The notes beneath the pieces are model-generated. The model was not told the DNA's origin, did no database searches, and worked only from the letters and a program-made list of their open reading frames with translations. A stretch of DNA of 64,000 nucleotides from Bin5 sp009843665 (GTDB taxonomy: Bacteria > Chloroflexota > Anaerolineae > Caldilineales > Caldilineaceae). Shown piece after piece: positions 8,089-19,551 of the stretch. The translations under genes were made by a program, and so were the position numbers. Numbering within the stretch: position 1 is the first letter of the stretch; the number at the start of each line of letters is the position of its first letter. The stretch lies in NCBI GenBank assembly GCA_965220285.1, contig OZ244818.1, forward strand, positions 868,001 to 932,000, written 5' to 3'.

Positions 8089-9435
8089 ATGGGAGCGCAG
8101 CACAGTCTTAGCCGGCGTAGGTTTCTAAAGGGGGCAGGTTTGGGCGCCGCGGGGTTGGCGCTTGCGGCCTGTGCGGCGCCGGCAGCGGAGCCTGGGGCAG
8201 GGGACGCGGAGGCGCCTGACGCCGAGATTCCTGAGGTCGTGTTTTGGTTTCCATGGGAGGACCCGGCCCTGAATATTCAGAACAAGTTCAACGAAGCAGG
8301 GCTGGGCGTGACGGCGGTGTGGCAACTTGGGGAATATGATTCGAATACGAAAACAATGGCCGCGCTGGCGGCGGGCACACCGCCGCCGGTCTCATTCCTG
8401 GGCCGCTGGCAGAGCGGCGACCTGGCGGTGCGCGATGCCCTGGTGGTCCTGGACGACTACATTGAGGGCGCCGAAAACTTCACCTGGGACAACATTTGGG
8501 AGCGACTGCAGAAGGATTCGATTCTGTGGGGTAAGAAATGGATCGTTCCCTATACGACTGATACGCGCGCGCTTCTGTACAACAGGACGGTCATGGGCGA
8601 GGCGGGGCTTGACCCGGATGCGCCGCCCCTGACGTGGGATGAACTGCACCAGATGGCAATCGATATAACGGAACAGGATGAAGCGGGCCGCCTGGATGTG
8701 ATCGGGTTTACCCCCACATTTGGCAATCCGCCGGTGCATCTCATGTTTCTGACGTTGATCTGGTGCCTTGACAGCGACATGGTCAACGAAGATTTAACCC
8801 AAGTTACGATCACCGACAAAGGTGAAGAGGCCATGGTCTTCCTGAAACAGTTGATGGACGATCAGGGAGGATATGAGGCGGCCGGTGCGTTCACGAGAGG
8901 ACTCAGCCTGGCGGAAGGAATCGATGCATTTTCGGCAGGAAAGGTGGGTCTGGCGATGCACGGGCAGTGGGTGCTTCGCAACTACGACAAATACTCACCG
9001 GACCTCGATTTTGGGATGATTCCGGGCCCGGTCTTTCCGGAGTACGACATTCACGCCAACTATGACGGGGGCGGCGGCTGGTTCCTTTTCAAGGAGGGTG
9101 GACAGCCGGACGATGCCTGGGCGCTGGTAGATTTCTGTATGGGCGAAGAGTTTTATCTTGACCACGCCAATCAATTTGCCTGGCTGCCGGCGCGCTCCGA
9201 CGTGGGCAAGCAGTGGGCCACATTTGACGAACGGCGCGAGGTCTTCGCGGCGACGGCGAATACGGTGCGGTGGATTCCGATATTTGTCGGCATCCTGGAG
9301 ACATTGGGCGACATTGCCACCATGTTCGACAACATTCTGATTGGCGGCAAAGACATTGCCAGCGAACTGGAGATTGCGGAGGAAAAGATTCAGGCTGTGC
9401 TGGACCGCCACAACGAGTTCCCTGTGCCTTCCTAG
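8089..9435 (+). CDS. Sugar ABC transporter substrate-binding lipoprotein (family 1)
   Basis: This 448-residue extracellular solute-binding protein has a twin-arginine-style lipoprotein signal: SRRRFLKGAGLGAAG, then ALAACAAP with the lipidated Cys. The mature part shows the cluster B/family 1 fold (WFPWEDPA near the start, LYNRTVMGEAGLDPD.PPLTWDE, a C-terminal helical region). It should capture a sugar or glycoside and deliver it to the two permeases encoded next. ATG 8089 lies 6 nt after AAGGAGG, so the longer frame from 8023 is rejected. It opens a gene set with transporter, ceramidase-like hydrolase and oxidoreductase. Confidence 0.92.
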   Translation: MGAQHSLSRRRFLKGAGLGAAGLALAACAAPAAEPGAGDAEAPDAEIPEVVFWFPWEDPALNIQNKFNEAGLGVTAVWQLGEYDSNTKTMAALAAGTPPPVSFLGRWQSGDLAVRDALVVLDDYIEGAENFTWDNIWERLQKDSILWGKKWIVPYTTDTRALLYNRTVMGEAGLDPDAPPLTWDELHQMAIDITEQDEAGRLDVIGFTPTFGNPPVHLMFLTLIWCLDSDMVNEDLTQVTITDKGEEAMVFLKQLMDDQGGYEAAGAFTRGLSLAEGIDAFSAGKVGLAMHGQWVLRNYDKYSPDLDFGMIPGPVFPEYDIHANYDGGGGWFLFKEGGQPDDAWALVDFCMGEEFYLDHANQFAWLPARSDVGKQWATFDERREVFAATANTVRWIPIFVGILETLGDIATMFDNILIGGKDIASELEIAEEKIQAVLDRHNEFPVPS

Positions 9436-9584
9436 TCCGGGCCGGAATAGGGGCTGAAGTGCGGGGTGCGGGGTGCGGGGCTCGGTGCAGACCGAGTCCT
9501 GTAACCTCGCTCTCGTACTTCTGATGTGGATGCAAGCGTTTCAGATTTTCTCCATTCAGGATGTGGATGCCGGCAGAGAGAGCA

Positions 9585-10448
9585 ATGCTTAACATCGCTT
9601 TGGGACGGTTCGAAGGGAAGAGTCGTAAAGTTGCACAGTCGTCGTTGGTTTACTGCCTGCTTGTTGCCCTGGGTTTCCTGTTTGCGATGCCCCTGGTGTG
9701 GCTCGTCTCCACCTCGCTAAAGAGCAATGAGCAGGTAGGCATGTGGCCCCCTGTTTGGGTTCCGTATCCTTTTGTCTGGGAGAACTATTTCGTAGCGTGG
9801 ACGAGTGGTCGGTTCGGGCTCTATTTCTTCAATACTGCGTTCATTACGGTGCTGGCTACGTTTGGTCAGCTCCTCACGGCTTCCATGGCTGCATTTGGCT
9901 TTGCCCGTTTACGTTTTCCGGGCCGAGAGGTATTGTTTGCCGTCCTTCTGGCAACCATGATGTTGCCTTTCGTCGTCACGATGATTCCGACATTTATTCT
10001 CTTCAAGAATCTGGGGTGGCTCGACTCATTCAGGCCACTGATCGTTCCCTACTATTTCGGTGGCGGGGCATTCTTCATTTTTCTGCTGCGCCAGTTTTTC
10101 AAGACGTTGCCGACTGAGTTATTTGAACAGGCCACGATCGATGGGGCTTCGAATTACCGCATTTACTATCAGATCCTGCTGCCCCTTTCCAAGCCCGCCC
10201 TCTCGACGGTGGCCATCTTTGGGTTCTTGCATCACTGGAACGACTTTCTTGCGCCGCTAATCTACCTGAACAGCCCAGAGAAGTTCACGCTGGCGCTGGG
10301 ATTGCAGCAGTTTATCCAGCGAACTGAAGTCCGCTATCAGGAGATGATGGCGATGGCGTTACTGATGACGATTCCGGTCCTTATGGTCTTTTTCTTCTTT
10401 CAGCAGTACTTCATCCGCGGGGTCGTCATGTCCGGGATAAAAGGGTAG
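9585..10448 (+). CDS. Carbohydrate ABC transporter permease, MalG type
   Basis: This 287-residue inner-membrane permease has six predicted membrane segments. The cytoplasmic EAA loop (EQATIDGASNYRIYYQILLP) would couple to the ATPase, and the C-terminal GVVMSGIKG ending is typical of MalG-like subunits. It pairs with the MalF-like gene 73 nt downstream; the order (binding protein, MalG, MalF) is reversed from the usual one. ATG 9585 follows a GAGAG stretch; ATGs at 9561 and 9567 in the same frame are possible alternatives. No ATPase gene follows, so a shared ATPase elsewhere is inferred. Confidence 0.9.
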   Translation: MLNIALGRFEGKSRKVAQSSLVYCLLVALGFLFAMPLVWLVSTSLKSNEQVGMWPPVWVPYPFVWENYFVAWTSGRFGLYFFNTAFITVLATFGQLLTASMAAFGFARLRFPGREVLFAVLLATMMLPFVVTMIPTFILFKNLGWLDSFRPLIVPYYFGGGAFFIFLLRQFFKTLPTELFEQATIDGASNYRIYYQILLPLSKPALSTVAIFGFLHHWNDFLAPLIYLNSPEKFTLALGLQQFIQRTEVRYQEMMAMALLMTIPVLMVFFFFQQYFIRGVVMSGIKG

Positions 10449-10521
10449 TTTTCCTGGAGGGGGCCGGAACGCCGCGGCCGGACTGATTCAGAGTTGACAT
10501 TCCAGCACAGGTCATTTGCCA

Positions 10522-11517
10522 ATGAGTCAGGAAGCCATTCCCGCAACGGATAGCAGAGTGACAACAGAACTTTCTGCCAAACCTCGCAGCGTGTGGGCAA
10601 GCCCGATACGCCGGCGCGAAGCACGCGACGGGATCGTCTTCATTTTGCCCTGGTTTCTCGGCCTGCTCATTTTTATTCTGGGACCATTTGTTGCCGGCTT
10701 TTATTACAGTTTGACGGAGTATGACAGCCTTTTGCCGGCAAACTGGCTGGGCGTGGAAAACTACCGGCGCATTCTGTTCGACGACGACCGATTCTGGCTT
10801 ACTGTTTACAACACGGTCTGGTATGTATGCGCAGCGGTCGTCCCGCAGGTAGTTCTTGGGCTGTTGCTTGCCGTGCTGCTGAACCAGAAGGCCAGGGGAA
10901 TCACTGTTTTCCGGACCGTCTTTTTCATGCCCTCCATCGTTCCAATCGTTGCCTCCGTTTCGTTATTCATCTTTATTCTGCACGATCGCTTTGGCCTCCT
11001 GAATGAGACCCTTTACCAGGTTTTCGGGATTGTCGGCCCGAATTGGCTGACCAGTCCTGACTGGTCGAAGCCTTCGCTCGTCCTCTGGAGCCTGTGGGGT
11101 ATCGGTGGCGGGATGATCATCTACCTGGCTGGCCTGCAGGGGATCCCGCAGACGCTGTATGAAGCGGCGGCGATTGACGGGGCGGGCGCGCTGCGCTGCT
11201 TCTGGAAGATCACGATTCCCTTGATTTCGCCGACGATCCTGTTTGTTGTCATCATGGGTATCATCGGCAGCTTTCAGATTTTCACTCCCGTCTTTCTGTT
11301 GGGCAGCGCGAACTACGGACTGGCGGCTGCCGGGCCGATGGACTCTCTCCTCTTTTGGGTCGTTTACATTTACAACCAGGGCTTCTTCTATTTTCGAATG
11401 GGCTATGCCAGCGCTATCGCCTGGCTGTTGTTCATGCTCCTGGTGGTACTCACTCTGATCCAGTTTCGGCTGGCCGGTCGTTGGGTATACTATGAGGACG
11501 AGGCTGCCATACGGTAG
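10522..11517 (+). CDS. Carbohydrate ABC transporter permease, MalF/UgpA type
   Basis: This 331-residue membrane protein has about six membrane segments. It begins with the typical RREARDGIVFILPWFLGL entry helix, has FRTVFFMPSIVPIVA mid-protein and an EAA loop (YEAAAIDGAGALRCFWKITIP). It is the second pore subunit of the sugar transporter. The ATG at 10522 is used; a TTG two codons earlier is less likely. It lies 73 nt after the MalG-type gene and 57 nt before the ceramidase-like hydrolase, consistent with one transcript. Confidence 0.9.
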   Translation: MSQEAIPATDSRVTTELSAKPRSVWASPIRRREARDGIVFILPWFLGLLIFILGPFVAGFYYSLTEYDSLLPANWLGVENYRRILFDDDRFWLTVYNTVWYVCAAVVPQVVLGLLLAVLLNQKARGITVFRTVFFMPSIVPIVASVSLFIFILHDRFGLLNETLYQVFGIVGPNWLTSPDWSKPSLVLWSLWGIGGGMIIYLAGLQGIPQTLYEAAAIDGAGALRCFWKITIPLISPTILFVVIMGIIGSFQIFTPVFLLGSANYGLAAAGPMDSLLFWVVYIYNQGFFYFRMGYASAIAWLLFMLLVVLTLIQFRLAGRWVYYEDEAAIR

Positions 11518-11574
11518 CCCTGCAATTGGACGCAGCCCCACTTTCCTACATTCAGACTCCCAGGAGACTTGACT

Positions 11575-12873
11575 GTGTCAGATAGCCAACTTCGGGTCGG
11601 CTTTGGCGAAACGGACATTACGCCGCCGGAGGGTCTCTTCATGTGCGGGAGCCTTGACCCGCGCAGGAACGAAGGCACTACGGATCCATTGCAGTCCCAC
11701 GCGCTCGTCGCGGAGAGCGGCGGCCGGCGGATTGCCATTGTAGGTGTCGACTTGATCGGATTGCCCAAAGCACTGGCGGATGAGATTATTGCCGAAGCCG
11801 CGGGCCGAGCCGGCATCGCGCCCGATGACATTATGGTTGCCTCCAGCCACACGCATAGCGGGCCCTATACGGCTGAGGGTGTCTATTCTTCAGACGTGAT
11901 CGACGCGGGCTATCTCGCGACGCTGCCGGACCGGATCGCGGCGAGCGTGGAGCAGGCGGCTGGACGGTTGGAGCCAGTTTCGATGCACATTGGCAGGTCG
12001 CTGGTGCACCACGGTATCCATAATCGCCGGGTCATTTGCCCGGACGGCAAGGTGTTGAACACGTGGATGCCGCAGGCGCTCAACGATCTGGAGTATATCC
12101 CTCAAGTGTATGGGACGGCAGGCCCGGTCGACCCCGAGATGTGGGTCGTCCGTTTTGACAGGCTGGACGGATCAACAGTGGGCGTCTTCTACAATTACTC
12201 GCTGCATACGAACTCCAAGGGGGGTACGACCTGGTCGGCGGACTACCCTTGCGTAGTGGCGGAGCAGATGAGAGAGGCGTACGGGCCAGGAGTGATATCA
12301 GTTTATACGCCGGGCGCGTGTGCGGACATCAACGTGACGCTGGGGGGCGTGCGCTGGCGCGAGGGTGCAACTTATTTTGCGGAGCAGGCGGTGGACGCGG
12401 CGCGGCGGGCGATTCCGGTGGACGGGCCGATCGCGGTCAGCGCGATCCGCCGGGAGATCACCGTTCCGCGGCGGGACCCGGCCGATCATTCGCCCGAGGC
12501 GATAGGGCGGCTCAACTGGGGCGGGGCGGGTGGACGCGCGGATGTCTTTGACCGGCAGGCCGAGCTTGTCGCCGGTTTGCCGGAGGAGTGGGACGTGCCG
12601 GTCAACGCGGCACGCATCGGGCCGCTTGCGATCGCGTCCAATCCAGGGGAACTGTTTGTTGAGCACGGGCTCTCGATAAAGCGGCGCTCCCCCTTTCCGT
12701 ACACGGTGGTGGCTGAGCTGACGAACGACCTGGCGATGTATCAGCCTACCAAGGCGGCCTTCGAGCAGGAGGGATATGAATCTCTGGTAGGGCCCAACCG
12801 GATTGCCCTGGAGGGCGTCGAACGGATCGTGGATACGGCGGTGGAGCTGGTGGAAGCGTTGTGGGACGAATAG
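11575..12873 (+). CDS. Neutral ceramidase-like hydrolase (alkaline/neutral non-lysosomal ceramidase fold)
   Basis: This 432-residue protein matches the N-terminal catalytic region of neutral ceramidases: VGFGETDITPPEG at the start, VGVDLIGLP, and the zinc-site stretch SSHTHSGPY (about 90-97). It lacks an obvious signal peptide and the C-terminal Ig-like domain of true ceramidases, as do many shorter bacterial relatives of unknown substrate. GTG 11575 lies 8 nt after AGGAG and is preferred to TTG 11569. Position directly after a sugar transporter suggests it acts on the imported compound, perhaps cleaving an amide, but the substrate is not known. Confidence 0.75.
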   Translation: MSDSQLRVGFGETDITPPEGLFMCGSLDPRRNEGTTDPLQSHALVAESGGRRIAIVGVDLIGLPKALADEIIAEAAGRAGIAPDDIMVASSHTHSGPYTAEGVYSSDVIDAGYLATLPDRIAASVEQAAGRLEPVSMHIGRSLVHHGIHNRRVICPDGKVLNTWMPQALNDLEYIPQVYGTAGPVDPEMWVVRFDRLDGSTVGVFYNYSLHTNSKGGTTWSADYPCVVAEQMREAYGPGVISVYTPGACADINVTLGGVRWREGATYFAEQAVDAARRAIPVDGPIAVSAIRREITVPRRDPADHSPEAIGRLNWGGAGGRADVFDRQAELVAGLPEEWDVPVNAARIGPLAIASNPGELFVEHGLSIKRRSPFPYTVVAELTNDLAMYQPTKAAFEQEGYESLVGPNRIALEGVERIVDTAVELVEALWDE

Positions 12874-12945
12874 GCCTTCGTTTGGCGGCAGAAGAGGCCG
12901 CCCGACAACACGGGACGAACAGGTGAAGAAGGAGCTGGGGAGAGT

Positions 12946-14028
12946 ATGAGTAAGCTACGGACTGGATTTGTGGGATTGCACCGCGGGGGCGGGCTGATGC
13001 GGAGCCTGGCCGGGCATCCGCGGGTAGAGGTGGCCGCCCTTTGTGATATTGACGAGGAAACTCTGGCCGAAACGGGGGCCGCGTTCTCTCTGCCCGATGA
13101 GAGGATGTTTACCAAGTTCGAAGATTTCGTGAACGCGCCGCTGGACATTGTGGTTGTGGCGACGCCGATCGAGTACCACGCCGAACATTCGATCGCGGCG
13201 ATGGAGAGCGGAAAGCATGTGCTATGCGAACAGACGGCGGCGTACACGGTGGCGGACTGCGCACGGCTGGTGGAGACGGTGCGCAAGACGGGACGCGTCT
13301 ACATGATGGGTGAGAACTACTGCTACTTTCATTACGTGCGAGAGTGGCGGGGGTGGATAAAGCAGGGGAAGCTGGGGAAGATCTTCCACGCGGAAGGGGA
13401 GTATATCCACGAGATTGTGCCGCTGCTGAGAAACCCGGAAACCGGCGAGCGCCGATGGCGCTACACGCGCGCACCGATCTGGTATTGCGCGCACTGCCTG
13501 GGGCCGATTCTGACGTTGATGGAGGACCGCATCGTCAAGGCGACGGGTGTCCATTCGGGGAAGAACATCTATCCGGACGAGGGACTGGGCTACCTCGACA
13601 TGGAGGTGGGGTTGTTCCAGACGGAGAAGGGGGCAACGGTCAAGATTTTGCGCAGTCAGGTGGCGCCCCGTCATCCGGACATGATTTTTTACACGCTGTA
13701 CGGCGAGAAGGGTTTCGTGGAGAACGGCCGGCAGGGCGGATGGGGCGGGACGACGGGCCTCTATTACAGCGAGGACGATGCGACAGCCGAGGCGGGCGCG
13801 CGGCAGATTGAGTGCCCCACGGTGGACCCGAATGCGCCGGAGGAGGCGCGGCGAGGCGGGCACGGTACTTCAGAATATTACATGGTGCGGGACTTCGTTG
13901 ACGCGATTGAACAGAACGCCAAGCCGCCGATTGACGTGGTACGGGCGCTGGACTTTACGATCCCCGGCATCATCGCGCACGAGTCGGCCATGCAGGGCGG
14001 GAAGTGGTTGGACGTGCCGCTGTTCTGA
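12946..14028 (+). CDS. Gfo/Idh/MocA family oxidoreductase lacking the canonical EKP lysine
   Basis: This 360-residue protein has an N-terminal Rossmann fold (TGFVGLHRGGGL, then ALCDID) and the C-terminal alpha/beta domain of the Gfo/Idh/MocA family of NAD(P)-dependent sugar or polyol oxidoreductases. In most members a Glu-Lys-Pro motif supplies the catalytic lysine; here the equivalent reads CEQTAA (Glu95-Gln96-Thr97), so the lysine is missing. GENYCYFHY and the late ALDFTIPGIIAHESA region are well formed. ATG 12946 follows GGGGAGAGT. It closes the transporter/hydrolase gene set and probably processes the imported sugar, possibly by an altered mechanism. Confidence 0.85.
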   Translation: MSKLRTGFVGLHRGGGLMRSLAGHPRVEVAALCDIDEETLAETGAAFSLPDERMFTKFEDFVNAPLDIVVVATPIEYHAEHSIAAMESGKHVLCEQTAAYTVADCARLVETVRKTGRVYMMGENYCYFHYVREWRGWIKQGKLGKIFHAEGEYIHEIVPLLRNPETGERRWRYTRAPIWYCAHCLGPILTLMEDRIVKATGVHSGKNIYPDEGLGYLDMEVGLFQTEKGATVKILRSQVAPRHPDMIFYTLYGEKGFVENGRQGGWGGTTGLYYSEDDATAEAGARQIECPTVDPNAPEEARRGGHGTSEYYMVRDFVDAIEQNAKPPIDVVRALDFTIPGIIAHESAMQGGKWLDVPLF

Positions 14029-14076
14029 GATTGCCTGCGGCGCTGTGACGATGCAGTAGGATGCCGACGCGGCGGG

Positions 14077-14966
14077 TCAGTCGAATTCGTCGGCGGCTTT
14101 TTGGGCAAAGGGCTGGTTGGTCTGCTTGTCAGCTTTGGGCTGGGCGCCGGAGCGGCGACGGCGCTTGCGGCCTTTGCGGCGGGGCCTGGGTCTATCGGGT
14201 GAGATCTCGTCCTGGGAGATGACCGGGTAGGTGGTGAACAGGGCCTGATCCTCCTCACAATCCGAGAAGTAGATGCGTTCGCGGCGGAGTGTGCGGGCGT
14301 AGTCGTCGAAGCCGAGGGCGTCGACAAGCTCGTCGGGGCGGCCGGTGGCGCCGGGGCGCATCTGTACGCGCATGAAAATGCGGTGCTCGGCCGCGGGGGC
14401 GTCGTAGCCGGTATAGCGCAGTTCGAGAACCAGCGGGCGCAGGTTGTAACTGTAGCGCTGGCCGTGGCGCTCCCGTTCGCGCCAGACTTCCTCTTTCTCA
14501 AAAAACGCCTCAATCTTTTCTTCCAGCTCCCGTTCGGACACTTCGCCGGCATCGGCGTAGATCAGAATGGTGTAGTCGGCGCCGATTGTGAGGGACTGGG
14601 GCGACACGGTTTTGAAGGGCACTTCGGTTGCGTCGAGCAGGCGCACACCGGGGGGCAGCTTTTCGCGGATCCGCATTGACAGTTCATCGAGTGGTACGGG
14701 CGGGCAGAAGGCCACGTCGAGCAGTTCGCGCACGCCGGTCATGCCGAGGCCGAGGGGTGCGGCGAACTGGATGTGGGGCTGCGGGTTGAAGCCGCGCTTG
14801 TAGAGGAGGGGCAGGTCGGCGCGGCGCAGGGTCCGTTCCCAAAGGCGGGACTCGTCCTGGTGGCTGATGAACTTGATTGTCTCGCCCTTTTCGTAGGTGA
14901 AGCGGACGCGTTGGCGGGGTTGCTCTTCGGGCAAGGCTGGCGGCTGAGGCTGAGGCTTCGCACTCA

Positions 14967-14967
<1 letters not shown>
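14077..14967 (-). CDS. DUF2344/TIGR03936 radical-SAM-linked protein
   Basis: This 296-residue protein belongs to the family usually encoded beside, or fused to, the TIGR03960 radical SAM protein. It has the start FTYEKGETIKFISHQDESRLWERTLRRA, followed by YKRGFNPQPHIQFAAPLGLG and a positively charged C-terminal tail (PRRKGRKRRRRSG) that may bind nucleic acid. Its ATG (14967) overlaps the upstream gene's TGA by one base (TGATG), implying translational coupling. A longer frame upstream lies inside the radical SAM gene and is not real. The biochemical role of the family is unresolved. Confidence 0.9.
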
Positions 14968-17090
<2,123 letters not shown>

Positions 17091-17304
17091 ATGCAGTTCC
17101 TTCTCATCTGCCGACCAGTTGCGCCGTCCTTTTCGGGCGGTCGCCTTTTCGGCCGGGCGGGATTCGAACCCGCTGATTGCCATGCGGCGCCGGGTGGCGT
17201 TGCGCACTGGCGATTTGGAATCCGGCTGGTCCTGGTGGACTGCCGGAGATGCGGTCATTATAGAAGGAGGCGGCGAGGGGATCAAATCTATAAAGGGTGA
17301 CGTT

Positions 17305-17333
17305 TTGACTTTCGGGTTCTCCTCTCGTATACT
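17305..17333 (+). promoter_or_regulatory. Near-consensus promoter for tRNA-Glu
   Basis: TTGACT (17305-17310) and TATACT (17328-17333) are spaced by exactly 17 nt. The expected transcript start near 17340 is about 20 nt before the tRNA. Confidence 0.8.
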
Positions 17334-17362
17334 GTTGGCTTACAAGCTATTGCATGAAGCCT

Positions 17363-17435
17363 GCCCCGTTCGTCTAGAGGCCCAGGACACCACCCTCTCA
17401 AGGTGGAGACAGGGGTTCGACTCCCCTACGGGGTA
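17363..17435 (+). tRNA. tRNA-Glu (CTC anticodon)
   Basis: The sequence folds into a standard cloverleaf. The acceptor GCCCCGT pairs with ACGGGGT (the first pair is G-U). The anticodon stem is CCACC/GGTGG with the 7-nt loop CTCTCAA, which places CTC at the anticodon. The T arm is AGGGG-TTCGACT-CCCCT. The discriminator is A. CCA is not encoded. It has its own promoter and terminator and so is a single-gene unit. Confidence 0.95.
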
Positions 17436-17445
17436 CAGGAACGAG

Positions 17446-17478
17446 AAATCCCGCTGACTTCAGCGGGATTTTCTTTTT
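17446..17478 (+). terminator. Rho-independent terminator after tRNA-Glu
   Basis: AAATCCCGCTGA pairs with TCAGCGGGATTT around a tiny loop (17446-17471), followed by TCTTTTTG. It lies 10 nt after the tRNA. Confidence 0.9.
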
Positions 17479-17509
17479 GTCTATAGGCGGTAGGAGAAGT
17501 CTTGCGGCC

Positions 17510-17959
17510 TCAGTCGACGGCGATGATGGCCTCGATTTCGACTGCCCAGTTGGCGGGCACGGTGAGGCCGATGGCGCTGCGGGCGTGGCGACCGGCGTCG
17601 CCGAAGAGCTCGATAAAGAGTTCGCTGCAGCCGTGGATGACCGAGGGGGTATCGTTGAAGTCCGGGCCGACGTTGACCATGCCGAAGACCTTGACGACCT
17701 GGCGGACGTTGTCGAGGCCGGCGATGGTATGGACGGCCTGGAGAATGCCGAGCGCGCAGAGCTGGGCGGCGCGGTAGCCCTCTTCGGTGGTCAGGTCCTG
17801 CCCGACCTTGCCCATGATCTCCTCACCGCCGAAGCGGGAGACCTGGCCGGAGACGTAGACGTGGTCGCCGGAGCGGACTGCGGCCATCAGATTCCCGCCG
17901 TCGAGGTCGATCTTTTCCAGTTCGTAGCCCATTTCCTTCAGTTTTGCCAGATAAGACAC
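17510..17959 (-). CDS. RidA family protein (YjgF-like, second copy)
   Basis: This 149-residue protein is a more divergent RidA-fold member with the pattern SGDHVYVSGQVSRFGGEEIMG, AAQLCALGILQAVH and a C-terminal VPANWAVEIEAIIAVD. The usual substrate-binding Arg lies in the HARSAIGLTVP segment. Members of this subgroup are often associated with amino-acid or nucleobase catabolism and may be imine deaminases. It follows the enolase-superfamily gene on the same strand with an 86-nt gap, so the two may form a unit. It converges on the tRNA-Glu terminator. Confidence 0.88.
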   Translation of the reverse strand: MSYLAKLKEMGYELEKIDLDGGNLMAAVRSGDHVYVSGQVSRFGGEEIMGKVGQDLTTEEGYRAAQLCALGILQAVHTIAGLDNVRQVVKVFGMVNVGPDFNDTPSVIHGCSELFIELFGDAGRHARSAIGLTVPANWAVEIEAIIAVD

Positions 17960-18045
17960 GTTTTACTCCTGTGAGTTGTGCCCCGCGCGGCGAAGTGCGG
18001 CGCGGTTTTTGAGCGGATAGATGGGAAAAACGTTGTTCGTTTGAA

Positions 18046-19320
18046 TCAGGTGGCCGGCGACAGCACCGGCGCTTCCTTGGTGCGGCGGTAGAGGTCGTCG
18101 AAGTCGGACGTTCCGTCGTCGTCGAGGTAGGCGGTGGCGACGCCGCGCTCGTAGATGGGCTGGTTGGCGGTGCGCCAGTAGTTCCACATGCTGGAGCCCT
18201 GGCTGAAGCTGGTGTCGGCGAAGTAGACGCGCACGCCGTTGGCGCGGCTGTAGCGGACGAGACGGCGGGGCAGGCTGAAGTCGGCGACGTCGACGCGATA
18301 GGTGTCGAGCGCGGTCTCGTCGATGGTGATGCCGAGGCCGGGGGCTTCGGGGGTCTGGGCGTAGCCGCCGATGACGGGGATGCGCTGGTCGAGCAGGTTG
18401 TGCTGGTAGAGCTCGTGGCAGTTGATGGCGGGCCACTGAGCGTGGCTGAGTACGGCGCCGAGATGGAGTGCCATTGTGGTGGTGAGGCCGGTGCCGACCA
18501 TCTGGATGAAGAAGGGCATGTTGGCGGTGGCGGCGGAGATGCCGGAGCGCAGTACGTTGGTGACGCCGCCGGCGATGACGAAGCCGTCGCAGTAGCCCTG
18601 CTGGATGGCTACGGAGCCGGGGACGCCACCGTAGTGGTGGGCGATGGGCGTGCGCACCTTTTCGCGCAGGAGGCGGTTGCCGGCGACGTCGTTGGCCTGC
18701 ATCGGGCCTTCCCAGATTGCGATCTTGGGGAAGTCGGTCTCGAGCTCACGGAGGACGGGCACGGCGGTGGACACGTCGAGCAGGAAGTCGTTCCAGTCGC
18801 AGTCGATGTGGAACCAGTCGGGGGTGGCGTCGCTGATGCGCTTGACGGTGGCGTAGACGTCATGCCAGGGGCGGGTCTTGATCTTGATGGAGGTGAAGCC
18901 GAGATCGACGGCGACGCGGGCTTCGGCTTCGTAGGCGGAGGGGCCCATGTCGTGGTCCCAGAAGGAGACGGGGCACCATTCGCGCACTTTGGGTCCCAGG
19001 AGGCGGTGGACGGGGACGCCGGCGAGTTTGCCGGCGGCGTCGAAGAGTGCCATCTGGAGGCCGGCGCCGAGGGAGTCGTCCCACATAAGGTCGAAGGGTG
19101 AACGGCCGATGACGCGGTCGGTGTCGTCGACGCGGCCCCAGGTGTAGTTCTGGATGGTTTCGCCGTAGGCGACGGTGCCGTCGTCGAGGGTGAGGCGGAT
19201 GATTTCGGATTCGGACCAGCGGTGGATGTTGGCGCGTTCCATTTCGCGGCGGACGCGGTCGACCATGGGGATGACGAGGAGGATGCGTTCGACGTCGGTG
19301 ATTTTGGCGGTGGCGGTCAT
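18046..19320 (-). CDS. Enolase-superfamily (mandelate racemase/muconate lactonizing) enzyme
   Basis: This 424-residue protein shows the capping domain followed by the TIM-barrel of the superfamily. The general-base lysine pair is in SIKIKT (Lys146, Lys148), with metal-ligand candidates HIDCDWND (Asp173) and IWEGP (Glu204). The next strand reads TPIAHHYGG where many members have a third acidic ligand; here two histidines occupy the site, so the metal site or chemistry may differ. Such enzymes dehydrate or epimerise acid sugars after abstraction of a proton next to a carboxylate. Substrate is unknown. ATG 19320 is preceded by CAGGAGCACCCA. Confidence 0.87.
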   Translation of the reverse strand: MTATAKITDVERILLVIPMVDRVRREMERANIHRWSESEIIRLTLDDGTVAYGETIQNYTWGRVDDTDRVIGRSPFDLMWDDSLGAGLQMALFDAAGKLAGVPVHRLLGPKVREWCPVSFWDHDMGPSAYEAEARVAVDLGFTSIKIKTRPWHDVYATVKRISDATPDWFHIDCDWNDFLLDVSTAVPVLRELETDFPKIAIWEGPMQANDVAGNRLLREKVRTPIAHHYGGVPGSVAIQQGYCDGFVIAGGVTNVLRSGISAATANMPFFIQMVGTGLTTTMALHLGAVLSHAQWPAINCHELYQHNLLDQRIPVIGGYAQTPEAPGLGITIDETALDTYRVDVADFSLPRRLVRYSRANGVRVYFADTSFSQGSSMWNYWRTANQPIYERGVATAYLDDDGTSDFDDLYRRTKEAPVLSPAT

Positions 19321-19551
19321 TGGGTGCTCCTGTGGGGTGTTTCCGGTTTGGGCGCGTGGGGTGGGTGGGATTGGGGGGATTCTAACATGATACGCGTTGA
19401 TCCCCTTAAGCTGAACTGTTCAATTTGCGGGCAAAGTTGGGCATATGGGTGGGGAAAAGTTGTGGTGCTGTTCCAGGAGGTGGCATCTATTGCACTATAA
19501 ACTATGCGAAAGCAGACTGCTCCGGAGGATCTTTCCTAAATGATCGTTTCG

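Noticed and set aside
9453..9486. GTGCGGG tandem stretch between binding protein and permease genes
   Set aside because: Only about three imperfect copies; too short to call a repeat feature or structure.
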